The notes below the pieces were generated by a model, which was not told the origin of the DNA, searched no databases, and was given only the letters and a program-made list of their open reading frames with translations. Of a stretch of 64,000 bases of DNA, positions 43,938-51,588 are shown one piece after another; position 1 is the stretch's first letter; every line of letters begins with the position of its first letter. Position numbers and translations under genes: made by a program. The stretch comes from Streptosporangiales bacterium (GTDB lineage Bacteria; Actinomycetota; Actinomycetes; Streptosporangiales; WHST01), in NCBI GenBank assembly GCA_009379825.1, contig WHTA01000025.1:1-64000 (forward strand). The letters are read 5' to 3'.

Positions 43938-45197
43938 GTGTCAGCACGGCAGAGCAAGTCGCAGAACGCCAGGTCCGCCCGCCGCGCACCCGGACATGGT
44001 GAGGGGGAGAAGGCAGTGACGCAGACAAGAACCGAGTCCGGTGCCAGCACCTCCCGATCGGCTGCCTCCGGTGACCCTGGTGGTGTCGCGAGCGCACGGG
44101 GCTTCGGTGCCTTCCTGGACAGCGCGGCGCAGGAAATCGTGGCCGCGACGTACTGGTTCGACCCCGCTCCCCAACCCAAACCGTATCGAGTGACAATCCG
44201 GTTCACCGGACACCGCATCGGCAGCGGAAACAACACCCGGCCGGAAGACCAGTTCGCCCGCGACGAGACCGTCGAGGTCATCCCCGGTAGTGGCCCCGTG
44301 TCGGTGACGGCTCGTGTGAGCGGCGTCAGTCCGGGCGAATGGGCAGTGCGTGCCAAGGCGGTGAACCCGAGCCACGAGCACCGCCGCTCGCAGAAACTCA
44401 CGAGCATACGTCCAATCACTGGACCGCTGTATCCCGCGGCATGGTCATGGCGGACATGGTCGCTGTCCCCGGGGCCGGCCGCGCCGGTGCGCACACGCCT
44501 GCGGCCGTTCGTGCGCGTACCCGGGCTGATCCCAGGTGGCTGGGCCGTGCTGTCCGTCCTCGGCATAGCCATCGCACTGGCGACCCAAGCCCTCCTCGTC
44601 ACACGCGACAGTCTCCGCGTCGACCACGCGTTCACGATCTCCCTGATCGCGATCGCGGCCGGAGCCGTCGGCGCGAAAACCTGGTACGCCGTCCTCCAGC
44701 GGCGCACGCGCCGCATGAATGGGTGGTGCATCCAAGGCCTTCTCGTCGGTGTGTTGCTCGCACTGGCCGCCAGTGTTCCGGTTGCTCACACGCCGCTCGG
44801 GGTATTTCTCGACGCGTCCGCTCCCGGGTTGCTGCTCGGCATGGCACTGGGACGAGTGGGCTGCCTGTTCGGTGGCTGCTGCTGCGGACGACCGACGCCG
44901 TCCCGGTGGGGAATCTGGTCGTCGGATCAACGAGTCGGTACGCGTCGTTACCCGACTCAGCTGCTCGAAGCCGGCCTGGCAGCCGCGCTCGGGGCGGCGG
45001 CGCTCGCAACAGTCCTGGTCGCCGGACCGGCCAACGGTGGCATCTTCGTCGCCGCCCTGGCCGCATACACCCTCGGCCGCCAGGGCGTCCTGCGATTACG
45101 CGCGGAACGCCGCAAGACGCTCATCGGCCCACGCCTCACCGCGATCACCGCCGCCGTCATCCTGACCGCGGCGGTCCTCCTCCCGCTCGTGGTCTGA
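43938..45197 (+). CDS. Lgt-like diacylglyceryl transferase family protein with N-terminal beta domain
   Basis: The 419-residue protein has an unusual N-terminal half: a disordered segment, then a fibronectin-like beta domain (about 68-142, YRVTIRFTGHRIGSG, VTARVSGVSPGEWAVRAKAV). The C-terminal half has about seven helices with the Lgt-family core GMALGRVGCLFGGCCCGRPTP (Arg306; Cys309 and Cys314-316), then RWGIW and YPTQLLEA. Classical Lgt transfers diacylglyceryl to lipoprotein Cys; this cysteine-rich subfamily lacks proven activity. GTG 43938 follows GGAGGAAA. Its setting between TlpA-CcdA and SHOCT/copper genes suggests an envelope thiol or copper role. Confidence 0.8.
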   Translation: MSARQSKSQNARSARRAPGHGEGEKAVTQTRTESGASTSRSAASGDPGGVASARGFGAFLDSAAQEIVAATYWFDPAPQPKPYRVTIRFTGHRIGSGNNTRPEDQFARDETVEVIPGSGPVSVTARVSGVSPGEWAVRAKAVNPSHEHRRSQKLTSIRPITGPLYPAAWSWRTWSLSPGPAAPVRTRLRPFVRVPGLIPGGWAVLSVLGIAIALATQALLVTRDSLRVDHAFTISLIAIAAGAVGAKTWYAVLQRRTRRMNGWCIQGLLVGVLLALAASVPVAHTPLGVFLDASAPGLLLGMALGRVGCLFGGCCCGRPTPSRWGIWSSDQRVGTRRYPTQLLEAGLAAALGAAALATVLVAGPANGGIFVAALAAYTLGRQGVLRLRAERRKTLIGPRLTAITAAVILTAAVLLPLVV

Positions 45198-45260
45198 GCC
45201 GGCGAAGCGCCCGTGGATACGAAGAAGACGTCGTGATCTCTGGACAGGAGGCCCGAAAGG

Positions 45261-45521
45261 ATGGATGACATGGGCTCGATGATGGCCGGAATGGGGGCCT
45301 GGATGCTCGTCTGGGCGGTCCTCCTCCTCGCCCTCCTCGCTGGGGCGGTGGCTGGTGTCGTGGCGCTCGTGCGACGCCCGGACGCCCGATTGCTGCCGCC
45401 CGGACGTCGTGAACGGAGTGCGGTGGAGTCCCCAGAGGAGGTTCTCCGGCGCCGCTATGCGGCGGGCGAGATCGACGAAGACGAATACCTCAACCGCATG
45501 TCGGGCCTGTCACAGCGCTGA
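45261..45521 (+). CDS. SHOCT-domain small membrane protein
   Basis: The 86-residue protein begins MDDMGSMMAGMGAWMLVW, has one membrane helix and ends with ESPEEVLRRRYAAGEIDEDEYLNRM, a SHOCT motif very close to the one at 32822. AGGAGGCCCGAAAGG precedes the ATG. It is the third such paralogue in the window, always beside copper or envelope-redox genes. The Met-rich N-terminus is shared by all three. Confidence 0.76.
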   Translation: MDDMGSMMAGMGAWMLVWAVLLLALLAGAVAGVVALVRRPDARLLPPGRRERSAVESPEEVLRRRYAAGEIDEDEYLNRMSGLSQR

Positions 45522-45623
45522 GCGTGCGGCTCACCTGGCAGGCCGCGTGACCTCGAGTGCCGCTGGGCCGGATCGCCGCGCCAACTCATCACGCACTTCG
45601 CAGGTCCGACCAGATCGCGGTGG

Positions 45624-46019
45624 TCAGCTTCCTGTCCTGGGGTCGTCGGTTGCGCAGCGGAAGCCGGTGTTGTCGGTGCAGCTGTCGGGGTGTTGTGGGT
45701 ACTTGGCGCGGGGCCTGTCGACCGAGGAGCTGGGCTCCTCGAGGCAGCGCCAGGTCGCGCCCTGGACCGCGAGCCACCAGGGCGTTCGGGGGTGGTCGTG
45801 TCGAGCACGTGGCTGCCGCGGTCGGCTCCGACGAACGGGCCGAACACGAACGACCGGCCGAACCCTTCGGTTCCGTTCACCAACAACGGCTCTGAGCAAG
45901 ACATCGGACCCACCAAGATCAGGATGAAGACCGCCGGATCGCCGCGCACCATGACCGGCGCCGGAGCATTCGCCGCCCTCGGCTCGGGACCGTCTGAATA
46001 CGGTTTGCCCCGTGGGCAA
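45624..46019 (-). pseudogene. Possible formylglycine-generating-enzyme-like (SUMF1) C-terminal relic
   Basis: The minus strand ends with AKYPQHPDSCTDNTGFRCA before TGA at 45624-45626, resembling the conserved C-terminus of FGE/SUMF1 proteins (...PDSxTxNxGFRC). Upstream, alternative frames contain FGPFVGADRGSHVLDTTTP and GATWRCLEE, consistent with a frameshifted remainder, but no complete domain can be built. Aerobic FGE is a copper enzyme, which fits the locus, but the assignment is tentative. The 45522-45623 stretch holds nothing recognisable. Confidence 0.4.
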
Positions 46020-46028
46020 CCTCGGTGG

Positions 46029-46250
46029 TCAAGCCACCGGCACCTCGCGCGCGGTGTAGCCCGCGGTAGTGATCGCGGCGATCACATCCTCGGGCTGACA
46101 CTTGACTGGGTCAGCTTCGACGATGCTGCGGCGGGTGCGCAGGCTGGTGCTGGCGCGTAGGACGCCGTTGAGGTCTTCGAGGGTTTCGTCGATGAGCATG
46201 CCGCAGCTACCGCAGTGCATGCCCTCGACGGTGAACATGTACGTGACCAT
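46029..46250 (-). CDS. Heavy-metal-associated domain metallochaperone
   Basis: The 73-residue protein is a single HMA (CopZ/Atx1-like) domain with metal site GMHCGSCGMLI (Cys pair at about 13 and 16), then LEDLNGVLRASTSLRTRRSIVEAD and a VIAAITTAGYTA C-terminus. It would carry Cu(I) (or another thiophilic ion) in the cytoplasm to the ATPase or the TauE-like protein. ATG 46250 is chosen by homology; an in-frame ATG at 46268 would add six residues. It is encoded 30 bases downstream of the TauE-cupredoxin gene and probably shares its operon. Confidence 0.9.
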   Translation of the reverse strand: MVTYMFTVEGMHCGSCGMLIDETLEDLNGVLRASTSLRTRRSIVEADPVKCQPEDVIAAITTAGYTAREVPVA

Positions 46251-46279
46251 CCGGTGTACTTCTTTCATGCCAAGATGTC

Positions 46280-47428
46280 TTATGAAGCGACGGTGAGCTG
46301 GCCGGAGTACATGCCCATGCCGCACCGGTAGGTGAGGCGTCCGGGCCGCAGTGTGCCGAGTTCGATGCGGGTGTCGCCGTTTTCGGGCAAGATGTATTGC
46401 TTGTCGCGGATGACGAAGGATCGGATGCAGCCGGTGGCGTCCTCGGCGCGGATGACCAGAGTGGTGGACAGTCCGGCTTTGACCTGGGTATTGGCTGGGC
46501 TGTAGGCGTCCGAGGTGGCGGTGACGGTGACGGTTTGCCGGCCCGCGGTGGTGGTGACGGTTTCCGTGGTCGCCGCCGACGGGGCCAGACCGAGGGTTTG
46601 CGACAGGTTGGCCGCGGCCAGTGGCGAGTCGAGCAGCGTGAGACCGCCGTTGAGGGTATACACGCCGAGGCCGACCACGAGCAGTCCGGTCGCTAGGGCG
46701 AGCCGGCCGCGCCAGGCGGTGACGACCTTACGGGCCAGGTAGCCGAGGGCGGCGAACAGCGGGCTGGTGCCGATGACGAAGACGGCCATGGTCGCCGCGC
46801 CGGCCCACCAGGATCCGGAGGCTAGCGCAAGCGCTTCCACCGACAGCGTCACCCCGCACGGGATGAGGACGGTGGCCAGGCCTAACAGGGCGGGAGCGAG
46901 CGCGGAGGCCGAGCGGCTGCGGCCGCGGACGAACCGGGCCAGCGCGGCCGGCGGCTGGACGGCGAGCCGGCGGAAACCGGGTATGCCGAGCTGGGCCAAG
47001 CCAAACGCAATGACCAGCCCGCCGGCGGCCAGCTGAAGCAGGGCGCGCGCGGTTGGCGAGAGCTGGACGACGCTTCCGATCGTGCCCAGCAGCGCGCCGA
47101 GGATCGTGTGGGAAAGCAGCTTGCCGGCCAGAAAGCCGCCGATCGGGGCCATGTCGTCGGCCAGCCGCGCGGTCCACCGTCTCGGTGCCGGCACCGCGCG
47201 AGTGCGCCGGTCGCTCTTGACGCCGGACGTCCGGCTGGTACGGGCAGGTCTCGGGGCTTTCGGTTTGCCGGCCCGATGGCCGGGTTTGCGGTAATTGCCG
47301 GCTGGCGTATGCGGGTCGTCACCGCGTTGGCGGGCGATGAGGCCAGCGAGGAGGCCGCCCTGGACGGCGGCGCACGACACGCCGCCGGCGAACAGGCCGG
47401 TGGCCAGGACCGCGATGAGGTTCACCAT
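46280..47428 (-). CDS. TauE/SafE-like (DsbD_2) membrane protein with C-terminal cupredoxin-like domain
   Basis: The 382-residue protein has a first helix with Cys (LFAGGVSCAAVQGGLLAGL), a long basic loop (about 38-90), then five or six helices including TVLIPCGVTLSVEALALA with a conserved Cys. The C-terminus (about 285-382) is an extracytoplasmic cupredoxin-like beta domain ending TGCIRSFVIRDKQYILPENG...LTYRCGMGMYSGQLTV, whose Cys and Met could bind copper. Similar proteins occur with HMA chaperones and copper ATPases. A role in moving or sensing Cu(I) across the membrane is likely but inferred. The ATG is behind CAGGAGA. Confidence 0.85.
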   Translation of the reverse strand: MVNLIAVLATGLFAGGVSCAAVQGGLLAGLIARQRGDDPHTPAGNYRKPGHRAGKPKAPRPARTSRTSGVKSDRRTRAVPAPRRWTARLADDMAPIGGFLAGKLLSHTILGALLGTIGSVVQLSPTARALLQLAAGGLVIAFGLAQLGIPGFRRLAVQPPAALARFVRGRSRSASALAPALLGLATVLIPCGVTLSVEALALASGSWWAGAATMAVFVIGTSPLFAALGYLARKVVTAWRGRLALATGLLVVGLGVYTLNGGLTLLDSPLAAANLSQTLGLAPSAATTETVTTTAGRQTVTVTATSDAYSPANTQVKAGLSTTLVIRAEDATGCIRSFVIRDKQYILPENGDTRIELGTLRPGRLTYRCGMGMYSGQLTVAS

Positions 47429-47708
47429 TCTCCTGAGGGTGGGCGTGGTCGTGGGTCAGATGCCGACCTGACCGGGCCGGCGGTGGCATACAGCCAGTTG
47501 ATGAATTCAGTCCGCCTCATGCGGCCAGCGCGAGGTGGCCGGTGAGCAGCAGGAGACCGCCGAGGTCGGATCCGTCCAGCGGGCCATCGGACAGAATGCC
47601 GCTCAATGTGCGATCGTCGGCTGTGAACACCTGCGCGGCGCCAGAGCCGATAGTCGCCGCGTTGGCGCCGGGCGCGCCTGCGCCCCCGCAACCGGCTAGG
47701 CCGGTCAT
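47422..47708 (-). pseudogene. TlpA-type lipoprotein relic with lost active site
   Basis: The N-terminus has a lipoprotein-like MTGLAGCGG and a TlpA-style lead-in (AAQVFTADDRTLSGILSDGP LDGSDL). The frame ends at 47517. A neighbouring frame continues with FINWLYATAGPVRSASD, which aligns with the INxWYATCGPCRxEAP active-site region but has both redox Cys replaced (AGPV). The thioredoxin core beyond is missing. This is a decayed TlpA paralogue, overlapping the start of the TauE-like gene. Confidence 0.45.
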
Positions 47709-47804
47709 GGCGCGAAGCCGGCGACGATGCCCTCGCGACTAGATATCACCCGGTCCTCCATTCGTCGGGCTCGGTGGGGGGTGCTGAACGACGCACACCA
47801 TACC

Positions 47805-47829
47805 AACTAAGCTCCTATGGGTCTTAGGA
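47805..47829. promoter_or_regulatory. CTAAG-type operator upstream of the copper ATPase fusion
   Basis: TCCTATG-GGT-CTTAGGA (47813-47829) is a 7-3-7 repeat with one mismatch, and a further canonical half-site AACTAAG lies at 47805-47811. The double site ends seven bases before the GTG start and overlaps the ribosome site (GGAGG), so binding would block initiation of transcription or a leaderless transcript. Confidence 0.6.
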
Positions 47830-47836
47830 GGTAGTA

Positions 47837-50683
47837 GTGGTGTCGGAGACAGTGGTCGAGCCCGGACTCACGCTGGCGTTCGCGGTGCGCGGCATGACGT
47901 GCGGGTCGTGTGCGGCGCGAGTGCAGCGGGTGCTGGGAAAGCAGGCCGGGGTGCTGGAGGCCGAGGTCAACTACGCGACCGGCACAGCGCAGCTGACTGT
48001 GGGTATCGAGGCAGTGAAGCCGGAGCTTCTTTCGGCGGCGGTGGCCAAGATCGGGTACGATCTGGTGCCGCTCCAGCCGGACACCACTGACGCCGACCGG
48101 TTCACGGACGAGGACGCCGAGGAGGTGGCCGCGCAACGGTCCTGGCTGCGCCGGGTCCTCGTCGCGTGGCCGCTGGGACTGGCGACGATGGGTATCGCCT
48201 TCGCACCGGAGATGATGGACGCGCGGTGGGCGCCGTGGGCACAGTTGGCGTTGGCGACGCCGGTGCAGTTCTTCGTGGGTTGGCCGTTCCTGCGGGAAGC
48301 GGCCCGCCGCGCTGGCCGGCTAGGCGCGAACATGGACACTCTGATCGCGCTGGGCACGCTGGCCGCCTACGCGTTCTCGGTAGCTCAACTGGCGCGCGGA
48401 CAGTCGGAGTTGTACTTCGAGACCGCGGCGTTGTTGATCGCGTTCCTGGTGCTCGGCCGATACTTCGAGGTCCGCGCCCGGCGGCGGGCCGGCCGGGCGA
48501 TCCGGGCGCTGCTGGAGTTGGGGGCGAAGGAGGCCCGGCTGATCCGTGACGGCGTGGAGGTGATGGTCCCAGTCGAGCGGGTCCGGGTCGGGGATCTGAT
48601 GCGAGTACGACCGGGCGAGAAGGTCCCCACCGACGGCGAGGTCGTCGACGGAGCCAGCGCGGTCGACGAGTCGATGCTGACCGGCGAATCAGTCCCGGTC
48701 GACAAGACCGTCGGGCAACAGGTTGCCGGTGCGAGCATGAACACCAGCGGCGTGCTTACCGTCCGCGCTAGTGCGGTCGGCGCCGACACCGCGCTCGCGC
48801 AGATCGTCGCCCTGGTCCAGGCCGCGCAATCCGGGAAGGGGCAGGCGCAACGGCTGGCAGACCAGATCTCGGCGATCTTCGTCCCGACCGTCCTGGCGGT
48901 CGCCCTGGTCACGTTCGCGCTCTGGTGGCTGCTGGCCAGCGACCCGGCCGCTGGGTTGATCGCCGCGGTCGCGGTCCTGATCGTGGCTTGCCCTTGCGCA
49001 CTCGGACTGGCTACGCCGGTCGCGATCATGGTTGGCACCGGCCGCGGCGCCGCCTTGGGCATCTTGATCAAGGGCGTGGAGGTACTCGAGCGTACGCGCA
49101 CGATCACGACCGTGATCTTCGACAAGACCGGCACGCTGACAACCGGACAGATGGCGGTGACCGACACAGCGGTCGACCCGACAACTACAGCTGGCGAGTT
49201 ACTGCGCCGAGCCGGGGCAGTCGAGGCCGACAGCGAACACCCGATCGGCGCGGCGATCGCCGCCACCGCAACCAAGACACTCGGTCGGCTACCTGCAGTC
49301 ACCGATTTCGAGTCCGTGGCCGGACACGGTGTCCGTGCCCGGCTCGAAGGGGAGCCTGTGTGGGTGGGGCGCCGTAAGCTCGTCGCCGAGGCCGGTCTCG
49401 TACTCTCGGACGAGCTGGCCAGGGCGGCGGATCGGATGGAGGCCGAGGGCAGGACGGCGGTGTTCGCGGGCTGGGAAGGCGTCGTCCGCGGTGTGGTCGC
49501 AGTGGCGGACAGGCTGAAGCCGGATGCTGCCGCGGTGGTCGGCGAGCTGCACCGCATGGGGCTGCGCGTTGCGATGATCACCGGCGACAACGCGCGTACC
49601 GCGGACGCGATCGCCACCGAGGTCGGCATCGACACCGTGCTGGCCGAGGTACTCCCTGCGGACAAGCAGTCCGAGGTGGCCCTGCTGCAGGCCCGCGGCG
49701 AACGAGTCGCGATGGTCGGCGACGGCGTCAACGACGCGCCAGCGCTGGTCGCCGCCGACCTGGGCATCGCGATCGGCACCGGCACCGACGTCGCGATCGA
49801 GTCCAGCGACCTGACGTTGATGCGTGGCGACCTGCCCGGCGTGCCCACCGCGATCCGGCTTTCACGGCGAACGTACCGCACCATCTGGCAGAACCTCGGC
49901 TGGGCGTTCGCCTACAACACCGCACTGATCCCGCTGGCCGCAATCGGCCTGCTCAACCCGATCCTGGCCGGCGCCGCGATGGGGTTCTCCTCGGTCAGTG
50001 TTGTCACCAACTCCCTGCGACTGCTTCGCTTCCGCGACAACCGAAGACTGCACCGGCCCGCCGCCCCGACCGCACCCACCAGCACCGCCGACGGGATGAC
50101 CCTGCAACCCAGCGACATCTCCGGCGCGACCTTCCGCCGCAAATGGCGCGGCTACCGGCCAGCGGACATCGACGCATTCGCACGTCGTGTCGCGGTCGCA
50201 TACGCCGCCGCCCTTGACCGGATCACCGTCCTCGAACAGGCACTGTCCCGCCGAGACGTCGAGCAAGACGCCATCCGAGCCCGGGCCGAGAGGACCGCCG
50301 CCACCATCCTTGTGCGCGCCCAGGAAGCCGCGGACGCGGTCACCCGGCAGGCCTACCAGTTCCATGCCGCCGCTGAACACTACGCCGACACCGCCGGCCA
50401 ACGGGTCGCCGACGCCGAACGCCACGCCGACCAACTCCAGGCCACCGCCCGACAGCGCAGCGCCGCGATCCTGGCCGACGCCCAACGTCAGCGTGAGCAG
50501 GTACGCGCCCTGCGGCGCCAGCTGCTTGAGCGCCTAAACGACACCGAACGCGCGATCACCACCCTCCGTCAGGACTGGACCGACGCACAGCCCGAACTCG
50601 AAACCTCAGCAGATCAGGACGGCGCCGACGCGACCGTAACCGGCACGGTCGCGTTAGGCGCCGACGCCGCGCACGACCAGTAG
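47837..50683 (+). CDS. copA: CopA-type P1B copper ATPase fused to a DivIVA-like C-terminal domain
   Basis: The 948-residue protein is in two parts. Residues 1-740 are a full Cu(I)-exporting P1B-1 ATPase: N-terminal HMA domain with Cys22/Cys25 (GMTCGSC), TGES (282-285), membrane metal site CPC (385-387), DKTGT with phosphorylated Asp429, SEHP (466-469), TGDN (582-585) and GDGVND (628-633). Residues about 754-920 read [28 protein letters not shown] and then a long Ala/Arg/Gln coiled coil, the signature of DivIVA/Wag31 N-terminal lipid-binding domains. No stop separates the two; the internal ATG at 50096 has no ribosome site. GTG 47837 follows GGAGG. Fusion to a curvature-sensing domain is, to my knowledge, not a described architecture. 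Confidence 0.93.
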   Translation: MVSETVVEPGLTLAFAVRGMTCGSCAARVQRVLGKQAGVLEAEVNYATGTAQLTVGIEAVKPELLSAAVAKIGYDLVPLQPDTTDADRFTDEDAEEVAAQRSWLRRVLVAWPLGLATMGIAFAPEMMDARWAPWAQLALATPVQFFVGWPFLREAARRAGRLGANMDTLIALGTLAAYAFSVAQLARGQSELYFETAALLIAFLVLGRYFEVRARRRAGRAIRALLELGAKEARLIRDGVEVMVPVERVRVGDLMRVRPGEKVPTDGEVVDGASAVDESMLTGESVPVDKTVGQQVAGASMNTSGVLTVRASAVGADTALAQIVALVQAAQSGKGQAQRLADQISAIFVPTVLAVALVTFALWWLLASDPAAGLIAAVAVLIVACPCALGLATPVAIMVGTGRGAALGILIKGVEVLERTRTITTVIFDKTGTLTTGQMAVTDTAVDPTTTAGELLRRAGAVEADSEHPIGAAIAATATKTLGRLPAVTDFESVAGHGVRARLEGEPVWVGRRKLVAEAGLVLSDELARAADRMEAEGRTAVFAGWEGVVRGVVAVADRLKPDAAAVVGELHRMGLRVAMITGDNARTADAIATEVGIDTVLAEVLPADKQSEVALLQARGERVAMVGDGVNDAPALVAADLGIAIGTGTDVAIESSDLTLMRGDLPGVPTAIRLSRRTYRTIWQNLGWAFAYNTALIPLAAIGLLNPILAGAAMGFSSVSVVTNSLRLLRFRDNRRLHRPAAPTAPTSTADGMTLQPSDISGATFRRKWRGYRPADIDAFARRVAVAYAAALDRITVLEQALSRRDVEQDAIRARAERTAATILVRAQEAADAVTRQAYQFHAAAEHYADTAGQRVADAERHADQLQATARQRSAAILADAQRQREQVRALRRQLLERLNDTERAITTLRQDWTDAQPELETSADQDGADATVTGTVALGADAAHDQ

Positions 50684-51190
50684 CAGCTCACCCGGGCGAA
50701 GGACGTGTCGATGATGATCGCAGTCGACTTCGCGCGCTGGGCTGGCCACAGCGATACCGTTCGCGTCTTCTCGCCCCGAGGCGGCCTGTGCAATCGCTGC
50801 GACCACGTCGGCAACCACGGTGTTGTTCAACCCGCCACCGACGCGATCTTGCCCGACCTGGTCGACAAACAGCCGGTTGGTCGCGGCGGACAGCGGCATC
50901 GGGACCACCCGGTAGCGTTCCTCGACGTCCAGCTTCGAGTGTTTGGGCCACCGGGGTCCGTGGGCACGATCCAAGACAGGTCGAATCTGCATGCCTTCTC
51001 GACGGTCACCGCCAGCGGGTAGATGGCGTCCCACCGATGATCGGGGTTGGCGGCGTGGTCGAGTCGTTGTACCCGACACTGAACTCGCCGCGCACGTGTT
51101 CGCCGGCCGGCCATTTGCCGCCGGCCGCTCCTCACCGTCGGTGACCGTGGCGCCGGGACCAAGCAGTGAGCAACCACCGAGCCTCATCAC
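50684..51190 (-). other. Unassigned stretch with decayed minus-strand coding signal
   Basis: Between the ATPase fusion and the CmtR-like gene, minus-strand frames show patchy protein-like sequence: one frame has HRWDAIYPLAVTVEKACRFD then LSWIVPTDPGGP, another continues with DVEERYRVVPMPLSAATNRL and NNTVVADVVAAIAQAASG. They could be one gene with a frameshift near 50950, but I recognise no family and no motif. No forward gene is convincing. Confidence 0.3.
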
Positions 51191-51198
51191 AAAGCATC

Positions 51199-51212
51199 TA
51201 GCAGGCGCGCTA
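51199..51212. promoter_or_regulatory. Dyad upstream of the CmtR-like gene
   Basis: TAGC-AGGCGC-GCTA lies 11 bases before the ATG of the ArsR/CmtR-type gene, where an autorepressor operator is expected. Evidence is position and symmetry only. Confidence 0.35.
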
Positions 51213-51222
51213 TCATCAGAGA

Positions 51223-51588
51223 ATGCCGATCAAAAGTAAGGCGCACGGCGGGTTGACCGCTGCTGTGTCCTTGTTCCATTCGCTGGCGGATCCGACGAGG
51301 CTGTCGATCGTGCGGCAGCTTGGGGACGGAGAGGCTCGAGTGGTGGATCTCACCGATGCGTTGGGGCTGCCGCAGTCGACGGTGTCGACGCACCTGGCCT
51401 GCCTGCGCGATTGCGGACTCGTGGCCGGCCGGCCGGAGGGGCGGCAAGTGTTCTACGCGTTGGCGGTGCCGGAGCTGCTCGACCTGCTCCTCGCCGCTGA
51501 GCGACTCCTCGCTGCCACCGGCGAGGCGGTGGCGCTGTGCCCGGTCTACGGCATGCCGGCCACCGACGTGAAGGGACGTGCACGGTGA
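51223..51588 (+). CDS. CmtR-like ArsR-family Cd/Pb-type metal repressor
   Basis: The 121-residue winged-helix protein reads FHSLADPTRLSIVRQLGDGE, then LPQSTVSTHLACLRDCGLVAGRPEG. Metal ligands match Mycobacterium tuberculosis CmtR: Cys60 and Cys64 in the recognition helix (CLRDC) and Cys106 in the C-terminal tail. CmtR senses Cd(II)/Pb(II) and represses a P-type ATPase gene. Here the ATPase gene follows directly, overlapping by four bases (GTGA), exactly as expected. Confidence 0.88.
   Translation: MPIKSKAHGGLTAAVSLFHSLADPTRLSIVRQLGDGEARVVDLTDALGLPQSTVSTHLACLRDCGLVAGRPEGRQVFYALAVPELLDLLLAAERLLAATGEAVALCPVYGMPATDVKGRAR

Noticed and set aside
48385-49884. Long reverse Ser/Thr/Arg-rich open frame of about 500 codons
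   Set aside because: It is the complement of the CopA ATPase core; no independent evidence of coding.
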